Shown: piece by piece, positions 8,675-18,300 of the stretch
Numbering within the stretch: position 1 is the first letter of the stretch
Layout: every line of letters begins with the position of its first letter
From: Hymenobacter sp. GOD-10R
GTDB lineage: Bacteria; Bacteroidota; Bacteroidia; Cytophagales; Hymenobacteraceae
Reading direction: 5' to 3'
DNA: 64,000 nt
NCBI RefSeq assembly: GCF_035609205.1
Contig: NZ_CP141184.1
Span: forward strand, 4,595,001-4,659,000
Made by a program: the position numbers and the translations under genes
The notes under the pieces: generated by a model
What the model saw: the letters and a program-made list of their open reading frames with translations, nothing else
Told to the model about the DNA's origin: nothing
The model's database searches: none

Positions 8675-11600
8675 ATGCATTCTTTTTATAACCTCTACCA
8701 TCGTAGAAGGGGCTTTTTTCTGTCATTATTAATTCCATTGCTTGCCGTCGCTCCCCTCTCGATGGCAGCAGCTGAGCCGGTAGCAAGCCGGTCTATCTCT
8801 AGTAATGATAATCCTACGGCTCATCCGCAAGCACATCTAGCTTCCCCATCCGTTCGCTATACCACTGCTGCATCAACAAAGCGCAAAGCTGCTTTAGTGG
8901 ATCTGCGCACGCCAGAAAACCCAGCCAGCACCGTTTCGGGTCTGGACTACAAGTATTATGAGGGTTTCTGGAAGGCGATTCCCAACTTCACTACTCTCAC
9001 GCCGCTCAAAACGGGCGCTATCATGCAGCCGGCCCTAACGCCGGCGCAGCGCGACTACGGCTACGCCATGCAGTTCACGGGCTACGTGACCGTACCCACT
9101 GATGGCCAGTACACCTTCTACGTCAACTCCGACGACGGCTCGCTTCTCTACATCGGCAATACGCTGGTGGTCAACAACGATGGCACCCACGGCGACCAGG
9201 AGCTCAACGGCACCATCGGGCTGCAAGCCGGTACCCACGCCATTACCGTGGCTTACTTGCAGGATGCTGGCGGCCAGAACTTGCAAGTGAGCTATGCCGG
9301 CCCAGGCCTGAACAAGCAGCTCATACCGGCTTCCGCCTACAAGCGGGCCTCGACATCTACGTCGAACAAGGCACCGGTAGCTAATGCGGGCGCTGCTCAA
9401 ACCATCACGCTGCCAACCAGCACCGTTACCCTCAATGGCAGTGGCACGGACAGCGACGGCACAGTGACAGGCTACCTCTGGAGCCAAGTAAGCGGCCCGA
9501 GCACCGGCACGTTCAGCAACAAAACGGTAGCCGCTCCTAGCGTGAGCGGGCTGCAGGCGGGCACGTATGTCTTCAGCTTGGTAGTGACCGATAACCTAGG
9601 TGCCCTCAGCACCGAGTCGCAGGTGACCGTAACCGTGAATGCTGCTTCGGGTCTGCGCACACCAGAGAACCCAACCAACACGGTAGCAGGCCTCGACTAT
9701 AAGTACTACGAAGGTTTCTGGGATAATTTGCCAGCCTTCAATACCCTGACGCCCCTTAAGACAGGTACCGTTACGGCTCCGTCGTTGGCGGCTCAGCAGC
9801 GTGACTACGCGTTTGCGTTCCAATTCACGGGCTACGTGACTGTACCAACTGATGGTCAGTATACCTTCTACTCCAACTCCGACGACGGTTCCCGTATTTA
9901 TATGGGTTCCACCTTGCTCTTAGATAACGACGGCTCGCACGGCGACCGGGAAATTGCTAGCACCATCGGCCTGAAAGCTGGTACACACGCTATTACCATT
10001 GCCTACTTACAAGGCTATGGTGGCCAGAATCTGCAAGTGAGCTACGCTGGTCCGAGCTTCGCGAAGACCCTTATTCCAGCCTCGGCTTACAAGCGCGCCA
10101 CTACGGCTACAAACCAAGCGCCGGTGGCCAACGCTGGCGCCAACCAGAGCATCACCCTACCGACTAGCTCAGCAACGCTCAGCGGCAGCGGCACCGACGC
10201 CGATGGCACGGTGGCTAGCTACGCTTGGACGCAAGTAAGCGGCCCTAATACTGCTACCTTCACTAATAAGACAGTGGCTCAGCCGGTAGTGAGTGGCCTA
10301 ACGGCCGGCACCTACGTGTTCAGCCTCATTGTCACCGACAACCTAGGCCTAGCCAGCGCTGCTGCTCAGACCAGTGTGACAGTTAGTTCAGCTGCCAACC
10401 AAGCACCAGTAGCGAATGCTGGCGCCAGCAAGACCATTACGCTGCCCACCAGCAGCACCACCTTGAGCGGTAGCGGCACCGACGCCGATGGCACCATTGC
10501 TAGCTATGCTTGGACCCAGGTGAGTGGTCCTAACACCGCAACGTTCTCTAGCAAAACCATTGCTGCACCGACCGTGAGTGGCCTAGCAGCTGGCTCTTAC
10601 GTGTTCAGCTTGATCGTGACGGATAACCTCGGCCTAGCCAGTGCTGCCTCGCAAACAACAGTAACGGTTAACACTGTCGCTAACCAGGCTCCTGTGGCTA
10701 ATGCTGGTGCTAGCCAGACCATCACTCTTCCAACGAGTTCGGTGACACTAACTGGCAGCGGCACGGATGCCGATGGCACGGTGGCTAGCTACGCTTGGAC
10801 GCAAGTAAGCGGCCCCAACACGGCGACCTTCACTAATAAGACTGTCGCTCAGCCCGTAGTGAGCGGCCTAGCGGCCGGCACGTATGTGTTCAGCCTCATC
10901 GTGACGGATAACCTAGGTTTAGCCAGCGCTGCTGCTCAGACCACCGTGACGGTGAATGCCGCTAGCAACCTGCGTGCGCCAGAGAACCCGGCCAACGCAG
11001 TAGCCGGCTTGGATTACAAGTACTACGAAGGCTATTGGAATGCGCTGCCGACTTTCAGCACGCTCACTCCTACTCGCACTGGCACCGTAACGACCCCAAC
11101 CCTGACGGCTGCTTTGCGTGACAATGGCTATGCCTTCCAATACACAGGCTACGTAACGGTACCCACCGACGGCCAGTACACCTTCTACACCAGCTCCGAT
11201 GACGGCTCCAAGCTCTATATCGGCTCGACACAAGTGGTGAACAACGATGGTCTGCACGGAGATGTGGAACAAGCGGGTACAATCGGCTTGCAAGCTGGTA
11301 CGCACGCCATCACCATCGCCTTCTTCGAAAACGACGGTGGCCAGAGTCTGCAAGTAAGCTATGCCGGACCTAGCCTCGCAAAGCAAGCTATTCCGGCTGC
11401 TGCCTATAAGCGCGTAGCCACCACTTCCAATCAAGCACCAGTTGCTAACGCAGGTGCTAACCAAACCCTGACCCTCCCCACGAACACGGCTACCTTGAAT
11501 GGCACGGCTTCTACGGACGTGGATGGTACTATCAGCTCGTATAGCTGGGCGCAGGTGAGCGGACCTAGCAATGCAAGCTTTAGCAGCACCACCGCCGCTT

Positions 11601-14600
11601 CCGCAACTGTAAGCAATCTGGTTGCTGGCACGTATGTGTTCAGCTTGGTAGTTGCCGATAACCAAGGAGCTCTCAGCAACCCAGCGCAGGTTAGCATTAC
11701 TGTAAACCAAAACGGAGCCCTGCGCACGCCGGAGAACCCCGCGAACACAGTGGCGGGGTTAGACTACAAGTACTACGAAGGCTTCTGGGATGCGGTGCCA
11801 AACTACAGCACGCTCACGCCGCTGAAAACGGGTACCACCACCGCCTTCGAGCTGACGGCGCAGCAGCGGGACTACGCCTTCTCCTTCCAGTTCACGGGCT
11901 ACGTGACCGTGCCCACCGATGGGCAGTACACCTTCTACTCTAACTCCGACGATGGCTCCTTGCTCTACATCGGCTCGACGCTGCTCGTCAACAACGACGG
12001 CTCGCACGACAGCCGCGAGGTAAGCGGCACCATCGGCCTGAAAGCCGGTACCCACGCCTTCACTGTCTCCTACCTACAAGGCTACGGCAGCCAGAATCTG
12101 CAAGTGAGCTACGCTGGTCCGAACTTCGCGAAGACCATAATCCCTACGTCGGCTCTCAAGCGCACCACAACAGCTACGAACCAAGCGCCAGTCGCCAATG
12201 CTGGCGCCAACCAAAGCATCACCCTGCCCACGAGCAGTGTTACACTCGCCGGCAGCGGCACGGATGCTGATGGCACGGTGGCTAGCTATGCTTGGAATCA
12301 GGTGAGCGGCCCTAACACCGCAACGTTCTCCAGCAAAACCATTGCCGCACCGACTGTGAGCGGCCTAGCAGCGGGCACCTACGTGTTTAGCCTCATCGTC
12401 ACGGATAACCTAGGCTTAGCTAGCGCTGCCGCGCAGGTAAGCATCACGGTGAACGCAGCAGCCAACCAAGCGCCAGTAGCTAATGCCGGCGCCAACAAGA
12501 GCATCACCCTCCCTACGAGCAGTGTTACGCTCAGCGGCAGCGGCACGGATGCTGATGGCACCATTGCCACATACGCCTGGAACCAGGTGAGCGGCCCCAA
12601 CACGGCGACCTTCTCCAACAAGACTGTCGCCCAGCCGGTAGTGAGTGGCTTGGCAGCGGGCACCTACGTGTTCAGCCTCATTGTCACCGACAACCTAGGT
12701 CTAGCCAGCGCTGCTGCTCAGACCAGCGTGACAGTTAGTTCAGCTGCCAACCAAGCACCAGTAGCGAATGCTGGCGCCAGCAAGACCATTACGCTGCCCA
12801 CTAGCTCTACCACCTTGAGCGGCAGCGGCACCGATGCCGATGGCACCATTGCTACCTATGCTTGGACCCAGGTGAGCGGACCCAACACGGCTACGTTCTC
12901 TAATAAAACGGTAGCTCAGCCCGTGGTGAGCGGCCTAGCAGCTGGCTCTTACGTGTTCAGCCTCATCGTGACCGACAACCTCGGAGTGGCTAGTGCTGCC
13001 TCGCAAACGACAGTAACAGTGAATGCCGCCGCCAATCAGGCTCCTGTAGCTAATGCCGGCGCTAATCAAAGCATCACACTACCTACGAGCAGCGTTACGC
13101 TGAGCGGCAGCGGTACCGACGCTGATGGCACCATTGCCACATACGCCTGGAACCAAGTGAGCGGTCCTAACACGGCTACCTTCACTAATAAGACTGTCGC
13201 TCAACCTGTGGTGAGTGGCTTGGCAGCTGGTACGTACGTGTTCAGCTTAGTGGTGACTGATAACCTAGGTTTGGCTAGCGCCGCTGCCCAAACGACAGTA
13301 ACGGTGAATCCAAGTGCTTGTCAGTTGGCCAGCCCTACGGTAAACACTCCGGTGACGTATTGCCAAGGCTCTACTGCTAGCCCACTGAGCGCTAGTGTAA
13401 CGCTGACATCTGGCGCCACGCTGAAAATCTACACGGTTGCTACGGGCGGAACATCGTTGGCAGCTGACTTCCAGCCGTCGACTGCAGCCCTCGGTAACAC
13501 TACTTACTATGTAGCACAGGCATCGGGTACGTGCGAAAGCGGCCGCACAGCATTGGTTGTTACCGTTACTGCTGTACCAGGTACGCCTAACATTGCTACT
13601 ACTGTTACGCTTTGCGTAGGAACCCAATCGACTGCTCTCACCACCTCGGTAACGGCCCCAGGTAGCACGCAAAGCGGCACTCCTACTCCCGCTAGCGCAC
13701 TGCGCGTTTACACCGCAGCTACGGGTGGCACGGCATTGGCCGCTAACTTCCAGCCTTCTACCGCAGCAGTAGGCACGACCACCTACTATGTATCGCAAGT
13801 AGCAGGCACCTGCGAAAGCGCTCGTGTAGCAGTTACGGTGAACGTAGTAAGCAGCGTACCGGCACCGGTTGTTATTCCGCCAGCTGGGGTTGATGCTTCT
13901 AACATTGCCGCTTGGGGTGACTCGTTCACCGATGCGCAATACGGCTACTACCCACAGACGCTTTCGCAGCTCAGCGGCTATAGCGTGGCAAACCTAGGTA
14001 TCGGCGGTCAAACGTCGGTGCAGATCAAGGACCGCATGCTCGCCGATCCAGCGAAGCACACCTGGCCGACGATCATCTGGGCTGGCCGTAATGACTCCGA
14101 CCAGGGCGAACAAGTGAAGGCTAGCATTGCCGCTATGGTGGCTGCTCTTCCACACAAAGAATACATCGTGGTGTCCGTCTACAATGGTTCGGGCGAGAGC
14201 CCTGGCACCTACGGCTACGAGCACGTGATGTCCTTGAACGCAGACCTAGCTTCTATCTACGGTAGCCACTTCATGAACATCCGCCCCTACACCGTGTCGA
14301 TGTACAACCCATCGGACCCAATAGACGTGGCTGACTACAACAACGATACGCCGCCGACCTCGCTCCGCTCGGACTTCCTGCACCCTAACAAGCCAGGTTG
14401 CTCGATCATTGCGAACTACATCTACGCGCACATCAACCAGTTGCTGAGCGTGAACTACTGCCAAGGCGCTACCTCTAGCTCACTGAGCACCAACGTACGC
14501 ATGCTGAACGGGGCTACCTTGAAAGTATACACTGCTGCGACGGGTGGCACGGCACTAGCCACTGACTTCCGCCCATCTACGACGACCATCGGCAGCACTA

Positions 14601-15016
14601 CGTACTATGTGTCGCAGACGCTCAACGGTTGCGAAAGTGCTCGTACGGCCGTTACGGTGAACGTGAACAACTGCTCTAGCACCGCTACCGCTAGCACCAG
14701 CAGCGCCCGGACCAGCAGCACGAGCACCAGCACTAGCACGAGCAGCATGACTTCGCTAAGCGCTTTCGATGTGTATCCGAACCCCTTCTCGCAGCAGGCT
14801 ACGGTTGACTTCACCTTCACTCAAACGCAGTCGTACTCGCTAGAGCTGTATGACTCGTTCGGCCGCAAGGTGCAGCAGATTGCTACGGGCGAAGCACAAG
14901 CTGCTACGTCTTACTCGCACCACATCGACGGTACGAACCTCAACGAAGGCATCTACGTGGTGCGCCTCGTAGCAGGTAAATTCAGCAAGACGTTCACGCT
15001 GACGCTGAGTAAGTAA
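8675..15016 (+). CDS. Giant T9SS-secreted PA14/PKD-like protein with embedded SGNH hydrolase domain
   Basis: The 2113-residue protein starts with a signal peptide (hydrophobic core FFLSLLIPLLAVAPLS). Four PA14 domains begin near residues 77, 327, 766 and 1016, each with DYKYYEG, FTGYVTVPTDGQYTFY and SDDGS motifs. Nine PKD-like domains (PVANAG...DADG...VTDN) are interspersed as 1, 3, 1 and 4 copies. From about residue 1549 come Ig-like repeats with YCQG and TYYV motifs. An SGNH-type hydrolase domain (about 1743-1915) lies between the second and third Ig repeats: S1750 in GDSF, GIGG, N1806 in GRND, and D1900/H1903 in DFLHPN. A Ser/Thr-rich linker precedes the T9SS sorting domain from 2031 (FDVYPNPF). 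It is probably a cell-surface carbohydrate-binding esterase or lipase; the substrate is unknown. It ends in its own terminator. Confidence 0.88.
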   Translation: MHSFYNLYHRRRGFFLSLLIPLLAVAPLSMAAAEPVASRSISSNDNPTAHPQAHLASPSVRYTTAASTKRKAALVDLRTPENPASTVSGLDYKYYEGFWKAIPNFTTLTPLKTGAIMQPALTPAQRDYGYAMQFTGYVTVPTDGQYTFYVNSDDGSLLYIGNTLVVNNDGTHGDQELNGTIGLQAGTHAITVAYLQDAGGQNLQVSYAGPGLNKQLIPASAYKRASTSTSNKAPVANAGAAQTITLPTSTVTLNGSGTDSDGTVTGYLWSQVSGPSTGTFSNKTVAAPSVSGLQAGTYVFSLVVTDNLGALSTESQVTVTVNAASGLRTPENPTNTVAGLDYKYYEGFWDNLPAFNTLTPLKTGTVTAPSLAAQQRDYAFAFQFTGYVTVPTDGQYTFYSNSDDGSRIYMGSTLLLDNDGSHGDREIASTIGLKAGTHAITIAYLQGYGGQNLQVSYAGPSFAKTLIPASAYKRATTATNQAPVANAGANQSITLPTSSATLSGSGTDADGTVASYAWTQVSGPNTATFTNKTVAQPVVSGLTAGTYVFSLIVTDNLGLASAAAQTSVTVSSAANQAPVANAGASKTITLPTSSTTLSGSGTDADGTIASYAWTQVSGPNTATFSSKTIAAPTVSGLAAGSYVFSLIVTDNLGLASAASQTTVTVNTVANQAPVANAGASQTITLPTSSVTLTGSGTDADGTVASYAWTQVSGPNTATFTNKTVAQPVVSGLAAGTYVFSLIVTDNLGLASAAAQTTVTVNAASNLRAPENPANAVAGLDYKYYEGYWNALPTFSTLTPTRTGTVTTPTLTAALRDNGYAFQYTGYVTVPTDGQYTFYTSSDDGSKLYIGSTQVVNNDGLHGDVEQAGTIGLQAGTHAITIAFFENDGGQSLQVSYAGPSLAKQAIPAAAYKRVATTSNQAPVANAGANQTLTLPTNTATLNGTASTDVDGTISSYSWAQVSGPSNASFSSTTAASATVSNLVAGTYVFSLVVADNQGALSNPAQVSITVNQNGALRTPENPANTVAGLDYKYYEGFWDAVPNYSTLTPLKTGTTTAFELTAQQRDYAFSFQFTGYVTVPTDGQYTFYSNSDDGSLLYIGSTLLVNNDGSHDSREVSGTIGLKAGTHAFTVSYLQGYGSQNLQVSYAGPNFAKTIIPTSALKRTTTATNQAPVANAGANQSITLPTSSVTLAGSGTDADGTVASYAWNQVSGPNTATFSSKTIAAPTVSGLAAGTYVFSLIVTDNLGLASAAAQVSITVNAAANQAPVANAGANKSITLPTSSVTLSGSGTDADGTIATYAWNQVSGPNTATFSNKTVAQPVVSGLAAGTYVFSLIVTDNLGLASAAAQTSVTVSSAANQAPVANAGASKTITLPTSSTTLSGSGTDADGTIATYAWTQVSGPNTATFSNKTVAQPVVSGLAAGSYVFSLIVTDNLGVASAASQTTVTVNAAANQAPVANAGANQSITLPTSSVTLSGSGTDADGTIATYAWNQVSGPNTATFTNKTVAQPVVSGLAAGTYVFSLVVTDNLGLASAAAQTTVTVNPSACQLASPTVNTPVTYCQGSTASPLSASVTLTSGATLKIYTVATGGTSLAADFQPSTAALGNTTYYVAQASGTCESGRTALVVTVTAVPGTPNIATTVTLCVGTQSTALTTSVTAPGSTQSGTPTPASALRVYTAATGGTALAANFQPSTAAVGTTTYYVSQVAGTCESARVAVTVNVVSSVPAPVVIPPAGVDASNIAAWGDSFTDAQYGYYPQTLSQLSGYSVANLGIGGQTSVQIKDRMLADPAKHTWPTIIWAGRNDSDQGEQVKASIAAMVAALPHKEYIVVSVYNGSGESPGTYGYEHVMSLNADLASIYGSHFMNIRPYTVSMYNPSDPIDVADYNNDTPPTSLRSDFLHPNKPGCSIIANYIYAHINQLLSVNYCQGATSSSLSTNVRMLNGATLKVYTAATGGTALATDFRPSTTTIGSTTYYVSQTLNGCESARTAVTVNVNNCSSTATASTSSARTSSTSTSTSTSSMTSLSAFDVYPNPFSQQATVDFTFTQTQSYSLELYDSFGRKVQQIATGEAQAATSYSHHIDGTNLNEGIYVVRLVAGKFSKTFTLTLSK

Positions 15017-15056
15017 CTAACTTCCGCTCCTCTCCCTACAACTTCCTATTACTACA

Positions 15057-15086
15057 AAAGAGCCGACCCTATGGTCGGCTTTTTTG
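15057..15086 (+). terminator. Hairpin terminator of the PA14/PKD protein gene
   Basis: AGCCGACC (15061-15068) pairs with GGTCGGCT (15073-15080) around a 4-nt loop, flanked by an A-run on the left and six or more T on the right. Confidence 0.88.
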
Positions 15087-15335
15087 TTTTATGCGCTTTG
15101 CTCACCCTAGACTATAGCAATTGCCTGAGCGACAGCTTCATCATTGACCTACCACTCGCATACTATCCTGCCGAAACCAGCTTAGACGACCGATAGCACT
15201 TTAGAAAATTAATAGTACTATAATGATATAAAATTCTCTTTTATCTCGTCTAGACCTATGTTTACAACAAGCTGATTATAACACCTTACATATAGTTTAC
15301 ACGATATAAATGCCACGTTCTCACCCTCTTCTGCT
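15087..15335 (+). promoter_or_regulatory. AT-rich leader of P1
   Basis: About 250 nt without a gene, strongly AT-rich at 15200-15315. TATGTTTA at 15257-15264 matches seven of eight positions of the TAnnTTTG element, but no good TTTG lies at the right distance upstream. This is the likely promoter region for P1, and perhaps for P1-P4. Confidence 0.35.
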
Positions 15336-18300
15336 ATGATGACAACCTCTACCCTTCCGCAGCGCCCTGCTGCTCTAGCTAGGCTTGTTGCACCGATCAA
15401 AGCTAGCCTACTGCTCCTCCTAACAGTTGGTAGCGTACAGGCGCAGGCGCCTCTAGTCACGAGCCTAACACCAACGCGCAATGCCCGTTCGGCGCCGCGC
15501 ACCACTAACGTCGCGGCCACCTTCAACCAAACGCTTAGCAACACGCCCGCCACGCAGCAAGCCCTTCGGGTATTTGGGCAGCAAGCCGGCAAGAAGGCTG
15601 GCACCGCAACAGTGAGTGGCAACACTCTCACCTTCGACCCAAGCACTAATTTCCAGCCAGGCGAAACGGTGTACGCCACCATTACGGGCGCGGCCCGGAG
15701 CAGCGGCGGCGTGGCTGCTGCGCCGCACGTTTTCCAATTTACCACGACTACCGCGGCGGCACCAGCCACCTTTGCGCCGGCCCGACTTGCGACCCTAGGT
15801 TTCTACCCCAATGAGGTAAAGTTCGGTGACCTGAACGGGGATGGCGCCTTGGATATCTTGGCAGCGAGTAGTAATTCAAATGTTGCCATCCGCCTCAATA
15901 ACGGCAACGGCGTTTTTGGGACCACGCAAACAGTGGCCGTAAGCGCCGAAGCGCGCGTGCTGGCCACAGCCGACATTGATGGCGACGGTGACCTAGATTT
16001 CCTAACCTGCAACAACGTCTCCGGCACCACTCCCGTGAGTGTGCGGCTCAACAATGGGGATGCCACCTTCTCGAGCGCGCAATCGGTACAACCAGGTGGG
16101 GCAGTCTTGAGCATGACCCTAGGTGACGTGGATGGCGACGGCGACCAGGATCTGCTGATTGGCAAGAATGCTACGGTGGCCGTGCGCTTCAACAATGGCA
16201 GCGGCCTCTTCAGCGGCGACCAGGAAGTATCCGTTGATGCTTTCTATACGGAGGCCGTAGCGCTGGGTGACGTGGATAGCGACGGCGACCTAGACCTACT
16301 CACGGCCAACGACAGCCGAGGCACCGTGAGCGTACGCCTCAACAATGGGCTAGGTATTTTCACCGGCGGCTCCGAGGTAACGGTAGGCGGGCAGTTGTTT
16401 GACGTGACCACCGGCGACGTTGACGCCGATGGCGACCTCGACATCGTAGCCGCTAGCCAGAGCCTTGGCAAAGTGAGCGTGCGGCTGAACAACGGCAACG
16501 GCACTTTCGCCGGCGGCCAAGACTTAGTGGTAGGACCTAACCCCTACACGGTGGAACTCGGCGACCTGGATGGTGACGGCGACCTGGACCTAGCCACCGG
16601 CCGCACAAGTGGCGGCGTGGGCGTGAGCCTGAACAATGGCAGCGGCACCTTCGCCCCTGCCCAGACGCTGACCCCTGTCTCGTATGCCCGCCCCCTGACG
16701 CTCGGCGACGCCGACAACGACGGCGACCTCGACATTCTGACGGGCAACGACAACAGCACCAGTTACGGCTTGAATCTATTCCTGAACCAGCCTGCTCCTA
16801 GCATCACCAGCGTGACGCCCAATACCACATCAGCTGGCGTAAGCGTGACCATAATTGGCAACAACTTGCTAGGCGCGAACGGCGTGACCTTCAGCGGGAC
16901 GGAAGCCCCCAGCTTCGTAGCCAATTCGAATACGCAGCTTACCGTTACTGTACCCAATGGCATTGCGTCGGGTCCGCTTGTGGTTACCTCCGTGCTAGGC
17001 AACAGCAACAGTGTGCCCTTTACCATTTCATCGATTTTGGGCGTGACGAGCGTCACGCCAGCGCGTAATTCCAACGCGGCGCCCCTCCGCGGGCCAGTGA
17101 CGGTGACCTTGCGCGTTCCCTTCAACAACAGCCCCGCGACCCTAGGTGCCCTAAAGGTTTTCAGCCAACAGGCGGGCGGCAAGAAGGCTGGCACAACCAG
17201 CGTAAATTCTACTGCGCTGAGCTTCACGCCTACCGTTCCGTTTAAAGCCGGCGAAACCATCTACGCCACGCTCACAGGACAAGCCGAATCAGGACCAGGG
17301 GCCGAAATTACGCCCCACGTGTTTCAATTTACCACGGCTACCAGCCCGAGTTCGGGCGTGTTCGGGGGCGGCTCAGAGGTTGCGGTAGGGGGCAACCCTT
17401 TCGCATCAAGCCGTGGCTTAGCGACCGGCGATGTGGACGGCGACGGCGACCTCGACCTGGTGACTTCGAATGGTCTTACCAATACAGTGAGCGTACGGCT
17501 TAATAACGGCGCGGGTGCCTTCAGCGGCACCCAGGAAGTAGCCGTAGGCAACATACCGCTCAACGTGGCCTTAGGCGACCTCGATAACGACGGTGACTTG
17601 GATATGCTGGCGGTGAACCAAGGTACGGCGGCCAGCAACTTCGCCGGCTCGGTGAGCATACGGCTGAATAACGGCTCGGGTATCTTCTCGGGTAGCCAGG
17701 AAGTGCTGGTTGGCCAGGCGCCTTATGATGTGACCCTAGGGGATGTAGATGGGGATGGCGACCTAGATTTTGTATGTCCCAAAGCAAACGCCGCAGCGAG
17801 CGTGCGACTGAACGACGGCAGCAGCACCTTCAGCAGCGGCTCGGAAGTGGCACTCGGTTCTCTGTCTTATACAGCTGCGCTGGCAGACATAGACAATGAT
17901 GGCGACTTGGATTTGCTCGCCCCCAGCTACGGTGGTTCTACCCTGAGTGTCCGTTTAAACAATGGCAATGGCATCTTCACCGGTACCCAGATCGTATCGG
18001 CGGGGGGTAGTCCTAATGGCTTTGCCGTGGGCGACATCGACGGAGATGGAGATGTGGACCTATTGGTTACCAGCTTCCTTGAATTCAGGGGCGTTGACAT
18101 TCGCTTTAACGATGGGGCGGGCAAGTTCAGTAGTACCCAACGGCTGCCCTTGCCGAATGGGGCAACCAGCTTAGCGTTGAGCGACGTGGACGGTGATGGT
18201 GATCTGGATTTGCTAGCGTCAAACTATCGGACGCTCATGAGTGCGAGCATCTGTTTGAACAATGGGCTAGGTAGTTTCAGCATCAGCCAGCAAGTGGCGC

